This document shows, piece by piece, positions 33,992 through 43,406 of a stretch of 64,000 nt of DNA. The stretch lies in contig JANQBS010000143.1 in the NCBI GenBank assembly GCA_033085395.1, forward strand, positions 40,063 to 104,062, read 5' to 3'. The notes under the pieces were generated by a model. It did no database searches. It was not told the DNA's origin and worked only from the letters and a program-made list of their open reading frames with translations. The stretch is from Xanthoparmelia taractica. Lineage: Eukaryota > Ascomycota > Lecanoromycetes > Lecanorales > Parmeliaceae. The translations under genes were made by a program, and so were the position numbers. Each line of letters starts with the position of its first letter. Within the stretch, counting starts at the first letter, position 1.

Positions 33992-36900
33992 ATGCAGGGT
34001 GAAAGTTCTACTACTGTCCGCGGCCTCAGGCGACGTTGGCCTCGGCAGCTTACGACAAGGCAAAAAGAAAAAGGCTGCAACGCTAGTACCGCTACACACC
34101 ATGTCAAAACCATCGACTTTGAGACCAAACATTGTGATTCGTCCATAATCAGCACGTCATCCGTTTGGCACGATGCAATAACCCGCTACATCAAACAGCT
34201 GCCCAACGAAGATCAGCAGAGTATAATCTCTACGAAGGATGACTCTGCGCTAACAGCGCAGAGCATTAAAAACCTTGTGTCACCACTGATAGCAAAACAT
34301 AAGGACGGAGCAGTTATAAAGCTGCTTATGAAGTTCGGACCGATCCTCCAGCATATCCGAAGCTTCGCAACCGTTGTCGATGTCGCGGTCCAGTCACACC
34401 CGAACGTGGCCTGTCTGATTTGGGGAGGTGTTCGGTTGATACTGGAGGTAAATCTCACAGCTGAGTACTACCATGAGTCTTTAACAATCATGTATTCACT
34501 ATTATTCAGATATCATCTAGGACGCTTGAGCTTTTGGTGGAGGTATCGGAGCTGTTCGAAAGATTGTCATCGTACCTGCGCTTATTTGAGATATGGGCAA
34601 GTTTATTTCCTCAAGCAGATTACCAAGAGCTGTCAGAGTGCTTGACAGAAACGTACCTTGAATACATCAGTGCCCTTGTTAGAATGATCAAATTTCTCCG
34701 TGGATCTGGGATGGGTATCGATACAAAAGGCATCTCTTTGGAAGACCTTCTAACGGCCAGTAGGTAACCTGATCCGGACAGCGTTTTTGCCTTCTTTTCA
34801 GCACCAGTTCAAGAATGCAGAAGCTAAAATCAAGAATATCACCGAAAGGCTTGTTTTACACATTCACACTGCGGGTATCCACTCGTCAAAGCGGCGCGAC
34901 GAGGAAATCTCAAGGCTTCTCTATGGCATGGTAAACGATGCATCTAATCTTCCTGCAGTGCGACTGCCAATGCGATTCCTGCAGATCATGCCTAGGAATG
35001 ACCGCTATTATGAAAGGGTTCCTGTGATGGATCAGATGGCAAAATTGTTAGCGGTTCAGGACTCAAGGCTGTCGAGCGTCGCTCTCCATGGTATCGTGGG
35101 CTGCGGTAAATCTTCGATTGCAACAGAATACGTATACCGTAAATTGGATCTATACCAAGCTGTCATGTTTTTTGATGCCAGAGACAAGGTCAAGCTTGAA
35201 AGACAATTTGTTCAGCTTGCACGGCTTCTAGGCTTTGCTGCTCAAGGAGAAGATGCTAGCACGAGTCGAGGACATGTGATGGATTGGCTGTCAACTACGG
35301 GTATGATTCCAACCTTACTCACGCAATAGTTCCAATCTGACATATAGGAGACCTGAAATGGCTCATCGTTTTTGACAATGCAGATGACAGAGCTGCGCTT
35401 AGAGCATTCTGGCCCGCGGCTACTCATGGTGCCATCATAGTGACCAGTCGTGATCCTCTTGTGCAGGACGAAGGCCTTGCTACAACGGCAGTCAAGATCC
35501 AAGCTTTCGACAAAAACGACGGCGCAGATTTTCTGCTCTCCTTTCTCGAACGTCCTAACAGTGCAGCAGCCGAAGATCGGGCGGCCGCGATTATGATTAC
35601 AGAGCACTTCTCTGGGTGGCCTCTGGGGCTGCGAACCACTGCTGCATTCATACGAAGCAAAAGGCTTACACCCTCTCGATTTGTAAGACTGTTTAATGAA
35701 CGAAACAACGAGAATCAGCAGTGCAGTGTTTTCGAAGGCTCAACGACAGTCAACAGCTTATGGGATCTGGCTCTCAGCGATATCCCTAGCGACGCCTCTG
35801 AGCTCTTGGACTATCTCTCGCTCCTTGATCCTTGTGAAATTCCAGTCGATTTCGTCGACACAGGAACATTCAAATTCCTGGATGCGAGAGCGTGGCTTTC
35901 TTCACGTTCGCTCATCGGTTACGATGAGTCTGGGAATTTCATTTCAATAGATCGCTACTCTCGATACTTGTGGCTCGAGAAGCTTATGAAGACACCGGGT
36001 AGATACGATGCTGCTCTCAAAAAGGTATTACTGTCCTTGCTGGAAGCGGTACCCGAACCCGATCTCGAGCGGCCTCGAGATCCTGGGCTTTGGAAGCTCA
36101 GAGAGATGTACATATCTCATGTCAGATACTTGGAACAGCAATCCCGTGCCCGCTTGGCCTCATTCAATATCTCTCCCCTCCTTAGTTTGATCGTTCGGTG
36201 CATACAGTAAGAAAATTTGAGTTCTCTGTCATCTTTCCTTTTATTAGCTGATGAGGGGCAGTTACTTCTTCGAAATCGGAGAGTACCAAAGGGGGTTTGA
36301 TCATGTTGAGATTGCGGAGTCAATTATCGAACAATACGGCGTCACAGATCCTAATATTCTATCAACACTGTCTTATGTCCACGGTCGCCTCGCAATCGAG
36401 ACGAGCCAGCCGTGTCTAAGCGTCGACCTCTTTGAAAGAGCTTTGTTTCAGTTCCGACAAGCGTTTGCTAGGGACGGGGATCGTCTTCGGGACAGCGGCA
36501 AAATGTACCTCTCGCGGCTCCACTCGTGCCTCGGAAACGCACTCACGGCTGCCAACCGCTTTAATGAAGCAGAAACATGTCATCAATCAGCATTCGATTG
36601 TGCTCTGAAGATAGAGGGACCGCAATCGTCAGCCCGAATAGGCAGTCTATATGCTAACCTAGGATCTTGCTTGCTATGGCAAGGGAGGTATGCGCAAGCA
36701 GAAGATTTACTTCGTAAAGCACTACTCCGACACGATCGTGGGCTCGAATGCGCCTGGTATGCACTGGGCAACGTTTACTTGCGACAAGGTCAACTAAAAA
36801 TGGCTTTCGAGACTCATCGAAAAGTCTTGGAAAGTTTTTCTACAACCTTAGGGCACTCCCATCATACTGTGGCTGACTCGTGTCATAAAGTCGGCTGTAT

Positions 36901-37268
36901 CTACGCTCTGCGTGACTTCGAGTACAGAGACCTGCACCAAGCCGAGTGAGTCACCTAGTCGCGGGGGGGTCATGCTCGCCATTGACACAGATCTCTCTAG
37001 GCTCTTCTTTCGGAAGGCCCTGGACATATATCGGGCAATGCAAGGGAAGGGTAAAGGCTATATAGAGCCATCGATTGCAAGGACCGAATGGAAGCTTGCA
37101 AAGACCATGCAAGTCGGTGGAAGTCCTCTTGAGGCTGATGCGGCACTCATGGAGAAGCGTTCACTGAGCTACCTTGAATCCGTTGCAGACCTTAAAGGTG
37201 GATTACCTACACAGGAGAGTCAAATTGAAGAAGCTTTTGATAATCTAATCTGCTTCTGGAGCCGATGA
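33992..37268 (+). CDS. NLR-type protein: helical N-domain (DUF7708-like) - NB-ARC - TPR
   Basis: Six reassembled exons (33992-34447, 34510-34714, 34761-35300, 35348-36206, 36262-36945, 37001-37268) give 1003 residues. The N-terminal helical domain (about 50-300) has HPNVACLIWGGVRLILEISS, a signature seen from memory in DUF7708-type N-domains of fungal STAND proteins. The NB-ARC ATPase (about 310-560) shows P-loop GIVGCGKSS at about 331-339, Walker B KWLIVFDNADD, GAIIVTSRDP and a GLPL-like GWPLGLR. The C-terminal third is TPR repeats (ALTAANRFNEAETCHQSAF, ALGNVYLRQGQLKMAFETH). The family acts as signal-induced oligomerising switches in fungal self/non-self recognition. The in-frame stop after LLTASR is removed by the 46-nt intron 34715-34760 (GTATCG, TCTAACG, CCAG), so the gene appears intact. 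Confidence 0.85.
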
Positions 37269-37977
37269 CAGCTAGCCAACTGGACCAGTCAGCGACGGTG
37301 CTCGTATTGGGAAGTGACTTTTTCGTCAAACTGTTTTGAGGGGGTTCAGCAACTGCTCATATTGTCGCCTTTTCTGCAGGGTATCAAAGCGTGACTTGAT
37401 CGCATTAAACAGAACGCCATGCAAGCGGTGTCATTCACTTATCATCAGTATGTCCAAGCTAGAGAGACTGCCGCTGATCTGACACCCTCGCTAAGCCTCA
37501 ATTAGCTTTCGAACACGGTAACAGAATCTATCACAAACCAATTTGGACCTCTCTCGTGTCGGCCATGGTAAGATGTGTTTTAGCAGATACCAGGAGAAAT
37601 ACTTGCCCTCGTTCATGTTGACCAAACCAACGTGGAAGGGTTTCATGCAATCGAATGATTGGAAGCCAACGTCATCATATTCAAGGAACTGTCGATGTGA
37701 TTGACCCTCCATGGCAGGGTTTGTTGCAGATTCGATTCATTGAGCTAGGTGTGCCGCCGGCCACGCCAGTAGGCTGTGAATGAATTACCCCACCAGCTGA
37801 GCTCTTTTGGTGCATACCACCCCCTAGCCTTTTTCCCGCTGCTTTAAGGAGTTGCATGACTGCATGCAAGATTATGCAGTAAGCCGCCCTACTTTAGCTT
37901 CTTGCCTGCAAGGAGGCCTGAACACGCTCCAGCGGGCATAAAGGCATCGCTGAGAGATTCGAAAAGTCAGTGCAGTC
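37269..37977. other. Intergenic region
   Basis: I see no gene or repeat. It holds the 3' flank of the NLR gene and the promoter of the next. Confidence 0.45.
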
Positions 37978-39289
37978 ATGGCAAGATTCGCCCTCAGGCT
38001 CACAGGTTTGAAAGGCGCGTTTACTGGAAAACGGGATTTCAACCCGTGCTTGCGGCAAGCGACAAAGATCCCACGAAATCGTTCGATATCGACCGTCAAC
38101 AATGCACGACTATGGTACTTGGAGCCTTCAAATCTTTATCAGACAGAGAAACCCTACCACATCAACCTACCCGCAAATGCACTACGAGGCTATGCACAGT
38201 CAAATGAAGTCTCTCGAGAGTATACTGGGATAAGAATTGATAACCTTAGGGGCTTTGAGAACGACTTTACTCTCGATAAAAATGGCTTTCAGATCTTCCA
38301 AGACACTGAGTGTGGGGATGTCCCAAACTGGTCTATTCACAGCGCCAGCGCAGCCTCAACCTCGGGTCTTTTCGATGACCCGGACATCGTGAGAAGATAT
38401 TACTATCCTAGAATTGAGCGCTTGTTGAAGCAAAAGCTTAGAGCGCAGTCGGCGAAAGTGTTTACTCATGACGTCTGGCCGCCGTCCTACATCATTTGAG
38501 ATATGACCAAGGCAAATGAAATTAGCTGATATGCTTCGGATAGATTCGTCGAAGAGAGCCGCAATTCCCAGCTCTGCCTCGTGGCACAGGCAACGCACCT
38601 CAACCAGTCCAGGGCGTACATGTCGGCAAGCAGCCCTCTCAAAACCTTTTGATGATGTGATTGACGTGAATAGCTAGACCTTACTCCTAGATGGGCGGAA
38701 GAGAAGCTTCGCATGATTTTTTCCGCAAATGAAACGCGGGGGCTTTTGCAACATCGGTGGCAGGTTTTGAAGTAAGCAATCACCACCAATGCTGGGTTGT
38801 GGGTTATTGATGATTACCCACAGCGTGTGGAGACCGCTCTTCGGTCCGCTTCAAGACTGGCCGTTGGGGTTGTGCGATTACTCGTCGATCAATCCTCAAC
38901 GTGATCTGGTCCCCAGTGACAATATCTACACGCATCTCGTGACGGAAACTTACAATGTCTACCACCACGATTCTCATCGCTGGTATTTCTTAGGAGACAT
39001 GAAGCCTGATGAGCTTCTGGTTTTTAAGAGTTTCGACACGATGGTGGCGGAGGGCAACGCGCGAGGTATAGCATAAAGTCATCCCAGGATGTGGCCACAC
39101 TAAGTCTTGAGAAAACTGACAGTATGCCCTCACGCTGCTTTCGAACATCCTGACACGCCCGCAAATGCTCGTCGCCGGGAAAGTATTGAATGTTTGGTCT
39201 ATGTATTTTATCCTGAGAGCAGAAATAAAGCCAGCGAGACTGACATTGACGTAAGTATGAGCGTCCACCCGATCACACTGCTTGGCTGA
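37978..39289 (+). CDS. AsaB/CmcJ-like (GA4-desaturase family) oxidoreductase
   Basis: Five reassembled exons (37978-38472, 38544-38625, 38678-38771, 38824-39065, 39123-39289) give 359 residues. The order of motifs matches the fungal family of AsaB, NvfI-like and CmcJ-like proteins: NLRGFENDFTLDKNGFQIF, YYPRIERLL, FTHDIRRREPQFPA, VQGVHVDLTPRWAEEKL, HRWQVLNVWRPLFGPLQDWP, HRWYFLGDMKPDELLVFKSFD and HAAFEHPDT. Several members are non-heme iron oxygenases of secondary metabolism; the HVD and later His residues could bind iron. The second intron (38626-38677) has a GC donor (G|GCAAGC). The N-terminus (about 35 residues) is basic and Ser/Arg-rich and could target mitochondria. A GTAAGT at 39252 might add a last intron, making the final 12 residues uncertain. 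Confidence 0.8.
38626..38677 (+). other. GC-AG intron in the AsaB/CmcJ-like gene
   Basis: The donor GTCG|GCAAGC and acceptor GCTAG|AC join to give VHVDLTPRW, the conserved family sequence. No GT donor nearby preserves it. Confidence 0.7.
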
Positions 39290-39517
39290 TAATCTAAAGC
39301 TTCTACCGTGAAGTCAACGTCTTTGAGCCGCCCCTTACATTCTAACCAGTCTTTATGGTATGACAGCGAAAGTTTGATAGAAGGCGGCATGCGAGACTCA
39401 GCAAGCAACATCAAATAAGATCGAAGCACAGTTGAAATAGAAGTGAGATAACACTACAGGCCATTCAACGCACTCAGACTCAGACACTGGCCCATCCACC
39501 CAAATATCACCTCTCGC

Positions 39518-39815
39518 CTATGCACTAGCTCCCCTTCGCGAAACACAGGACTGATTCGCAAGCCTCCACTGTCTCCAGGGCTTCTCATCAGGTTTGTTTG
39601 GGTCAGGCTTCCACGTAAGCCATGGCATGGTGGCACGCTCTTCGGGTTTGAAGGTCTCTGCTTTGAGCGGCCAGAAGGCTTTCCAGGGCTGGACCCGTAA
39701 AGATTGACCAGCGTGGCGACTACGAGATGTATGTTAGTACCTCTTACTGACAGTGTCAATTGACCGGACCTTACACCATAGATGGAGCGGCCGAGAGTAT
39801 TTTAGCCGAATGCAT
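39518..39815 (-). CDS. Unrecognised 80-aa spliced gene, probably mitochondrial
   Basis: Two exons (39815-39775 and 39719-39518) are joined by a 55-nt intron with near-ideal signals: donor GTAAGG, branch TACTAAC, acceptor CGTAG, phase 2. The product begins MHSAKILSAAPSMVRHAGQS, a basic amphipathic presequence-like stretch, then has a Trp/Pro-rich conserved-looking core with TFKPEERATMPWLTWKPDPN and KPWRQWRLANQ, ending near the TAG at 39518. I cannot name the family. The quality of the intron and the composition make chance unlikely. It is convergent with the AsaB-like gene, 229 nt away. Confidence 0.6.
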
Positions 39816-41132
39816 GCTGAATTCTGACGCTGTTGACCTGGGAAATTTCTGATGCTCGGGGTGTAACTTAGAAATGTAGGGGAAACATTACATGGCAACA
39901 CCCTTTTACACGACCGAGATAGGATGATCAAAGTGGGGTTGGCCGGACCGACCTTGCAGGCATGCTCGAACGTCTGCTCGTGATAGGCTGAATATAGACC
40001 CTTATCGGACGCTCATGAGTGGGCTATTGATCATTGGCCCCTGCGTCCAGCCAGAGCCGCATAAGACGTGTGGCTAGATGCGATTCGTCAGCCTTTGGCG
40101 ACCCGTTTGAGAGACCATGTGCCAGGCTGTCCTATTTACCACATGGTACTATCAGGTGTCGGCTTTGACCCGGTGTACGGATTGATGATGGTTTAAACCG
40201 GGACACTCGGGATCCCAGCTGTTATGGGTGCAGTTTCCAGAGCCTTCATCTGGTTGGTGATGAGCTACACAATTCCTTTGTTGAACCCAGCTCGTTGAGG
40301 AGTTGTACTGTTACGAGGATTTATAAGGAAAAATGCATTTGCTAACTTTTTGATTGCTTGCTGGACAGAAATTGCAGACGATAGAAAGCAGAGCCGCTGC
40401 TATAAAGTATCCATTGACGCACAACCCCTGCACAAAGTGCCCAGCGATCTTGTCAAAAGAACACCTCAGCAACCCCCAACATGCCTGCAAAAAAAGAAAA
40501 CCCTTTGCTGATTCCCCATGTTCAGAACCCACGATGCCTCAAATCCAATTCTTTTTTCTCATCACAATTGCAATTCCATCATCCTCGCCAGCAACTTCAG
40601 CTCCAGTCCACGACTTCCTAACACGCACCATACATCACTGAATCATCCTCTCGCTCTCTTTTTCTCGTGCTAACAGTAGCAGGTCTGCCCACCAGTACCG
40701 AGCCCACTGGACACGACATAGATCTTTCAGGAGGTAAGATACGTTTGTCTCATAATCTATAAATACATTGATTCTCGAGAAGACCATCTTTGTATGAAAG
40801 GGTGTAAACAAAGTCCATGCTGATTGAACAAAACAAGTATTGGGCTAACTAGCCCACTTTCACATCCGAAGCCCAAGCGTTGGGTTATGCTGCCGAGCTT
40901 GAAGCCAGGGAAAACGGCTGGCGAAAGATAGTCGAGCCATGGCCGGGGAGCAGGACCTGGCGGCAGGCTTCAGCCTTATAGCGGAACCGGAGGTAGCTGA
41001 TTGACTCCCATGGCGAGGTACAAATGTAGACTAGACTCTACAATCTCGCGTGCAGGAAATAAAGGCTGCGTATATGCATTGCTATGCGGAAGAGATTATC
41101 CCAGTTCTCCAGGGTGCCTGTGTCCGCGTTGT
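39816..41132. other. Gene-poor spacer
   Basis: It contains the promoter of the 80-aa gene and the 3' flank of the hydrolase gene. No other gene is seen. Confidence 0.45.
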
Positions 41133-41915
41133 TCATGCCTGACCCACTGCGATGCGCGTGACGATATCCACCACCTCCTGCGTCATAGTAAGATTCGGGC
41201 AATGGCCCGTGGCCAGCTCGACCGTATGGACCGCCTGCCCCTCTGCCTGCATCCGTTCCACCATAGACTTCTGATACTCCAAAGGCAGTGTCATGTCCTG
41301 GCTCGCGTAGATGTACGTTACGGGAATCTCCCTCCACGCGCAGTGCGTTACCGCTTGATACACCGACTTACCGTTCCAGCGTACCAGCGACGACACATAT
41401 GCGTCGGCCTCGACGTCGTCGATGCCGGGGCCGATAAGCAAGGTCTTCGGATCATGGTTTACGCAGCTGCCGTCGTCGGCGAATTCCAAGGCCAGCGGCA
41501 GGAGGTGCTCGTGGCCAAATTCCTCGACTTTGCCGGCCATGGAGCCGCCCTCGGGGAGGGCAAAGGCACACATGTAGATAAGGTGGACTACGCCGCCTGA
41601 CTGATTACCTTCGCGCTGGGTGCGATCGTTCAAGCTCAGACCATAGAGAGCGTTGGTGCCAACTTGGCCGCCGTAAGAGTGCATGATAGCGATGATGGGG
41701 CGGCCAGCGTCGACGAGGCTCTCCACGTACCCACGAATCATTGTCGTGTCGGTGGCCAGATCCGCGTTGGGAGGACGCGCCTCGTTCGTGGAGGGAAGGC
41801 GAGGGACGTGAACTTCGTAGCCGGCAGACCGGAGGGAGCTCGTGAACTTGGCGTAGGTGCTGGGTACGTGCCAGCCGCCGTGAATGAGGACAATGGTGGG
41901 CTTGACAGCGGCCAT
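41133..41915 (-). CDS. Alpha/beta hydrolase (AB_hydrolase_6 type esterase)
   Basis: This is a single-exon gene of 260 residues, complete for the family. The oxyanion-loop motif is IVLIHGGWHVPSTY, the nucleophile elbow is MHSYGGQVG (Ser near 80), a late Asp occurs in the SQDMTLP region, and the catalytic His lies in GHCPNLT near the C-terminus. The triad is therefore intact. Relatives act as esterases or salicylate-esterase-like enzymes with many substrates, so no substrate is assigned. There is no signal peptide; it is likely cytosolic. Codon use is GC-rich compared with the surrounding spacers, and the gene has no introns, unlike most neighbours, so recent arrival is possible but unproven. 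Confidence 0.85.
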   Translation of the reverse strand: MAAVKPTIVLIHGGWHVPSTYAKFTSSLRSAGYEVHVPRLPSTNEARPPNADLATDTTMIRGYVESLVDAGRPIIAIMHSYGGQVGTNALYGLSLNDRTQREGNQSGGVVHLIYMCAFALPEGGSMAGKVEEFGHEHLLPLALEFADDGSCVNHDPKTLLIGPGIDDVEADAYVSSLVRWNGKSVYQAVTHCAWREIPVTYIYASQDMTLPLEYQKSMVERMQAEGQAVHTVELATGHCPNLTMTQEVVDIVTRIAVGQA

Positions 41916-43406
41916 GGTTGTGGTGTTGGATGTGGATGTGGAGAATGATGATGGGTGCGATTGCGCGTGGTTAAAGGTGGAATGAGAAAAGAACTCGCCA
42001 GGATGGAAAGATGAGCAGCCTTACTACCTTATATCCCGGTGTTTCGGCTCGAGCTACTTTAGGCGAGTTTGCTATGAGTCTGCAGCACAGGCTAAAGAGA
42101 TTAGTAACGGACGCATGAGCGCAAGGGTCTCGATCTTGGATGAGAAGTTCGAGCCGGTGGCACACAGACAACACATATGCTTCATCATTGACGACGGTCG
42201 TAACCCCTTGAAGAAAGCAGCATCGCAGGAGGAAACTTCTTTGAGTTTGCGTCATTTCAACCTTCGAACGCTCAGTATATCGCCGTCGTCCATGCATGAT
42301 ACTTATTTACGACAAGAGCTTTCCTCGCTACTATAGAAGTCATTGCGTAATCCCAGTCGTTACAGGCAGGATCAGTTGCCTGACTCCACACATCGAGCAT
42401 TTTTGGATATCCTCTTCGAGCTCCTTTGCTTCCAAGCTCGAAATTTACACCTGTGCGGCGCGCGTCTCCCTACGACATATCCCCGCTTGGAGTAGCTGTA
42501 CGGCTGGTGCCATGATTTTCTGCGTCTTCCCTGCTTGAACCACCGGTGACGGGTGATCCACTGTCGAGAATGCATCTAAGTGCAAAATCCGCATAAGATC
42601 TCCCGTCCAACAGACCGGAGACACCTGTCCCGCGGGGATAGGAGCTGAGAGTGACTGGATCGCTTTGACCAACGGCATATTCATACGGCTCACGATTCAT
42701 AAAACCATTGTTGGTTGGGAAAGCAACACAAACGCAGGTGTCAGGCCTCCTCGAGCAACCCTCTTGGAAGATGGAGGGTTGAAGGACGCTCCCATGGGCT
42801 AGCTGATGTAAAATCGTGCTGGGCATCGAGGCGTTTGGATTCTCCCTTGTTCCGGTTTAGCATGTACGCTTCGTAGGTAGCCATGACTGAAGTCCTGAGT
42901 ATGCCTAGACGAATACAAGAACGAATGGAAACATTGATGACAGTATATATGAGTAGAAAGTTGGTTGGCTAAGAAGGCCGTGAGGGTGGAAGATGTAGAT
43001 TTCTAAGCGTGAGCCTCAGCCAAAATAGCTACCTTGCTGACTATACACTGTGGACGGGGCACCCCACTAACAGAACCCGCAGGCGACAGAATCCGCTATA
43101 AAGTAGCAATTCTGGATAAATCCACAACAAATCTTCTATCCATGAAATTTCGGTATATCGTTAATGAATAATACGTAGTAGAAAAGATTCTTTCGCTAAA
43201 GTGATTGGATTGAAGAAGAATTGATCGACTTAGTCTACTAATTTGGAAGACTTTGATATCTCTTGGCGCGTACACCCCCGCGTGCTGAAGTTTCCGGAGC
43301 AATTGGCGCATCCGGCCCGTCGGCCCGAAAATTGCCCATTCACCGATCCCTCGGTTAAAAGTGCTTGAAAAAGTTCCATTGAACAGCAGCTCTCACAGGC
43401 GTCGAA
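41916..43406. other. Intergenic region, 1.5 kb
   Basis: It holds promoters of the hydrolase gene and of DBP10. One weak 118-codon frame on the minus strand is listed separately. Confidence 0.4.
42470..42826 (-). CDS. Doubtful 118-aa hypothetical protein
   Basis: An ATG-initiated frame of 118 codons with balanced composition (MPSTILHQLAHGSVLQPSIF at the start). There is no domain, membrane span or signal peptide. It may be a small lineage-specific gene or chance. Confidence 0.25.
   Translation of the reverse strand: MPSTILHQLAHGSVLQPSIFQEGCSRRPDTCVCVAFPTNNGFMNREPYEYAVGQSDPVTLSSYPRGTGVSGLLDGRSYADFALRCILDSGSPVTGGSSREDAENHGTSRTATPSGDMS

Noticed and set aside
37978..38499. A truncated or frameshifted AsaB-like pseudogene
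   Set aside because: Removing introns 38473-38543, 38626-38677 and 38772-38823 restores a continuous conserved protein, so the stop at 38499 is intronic.
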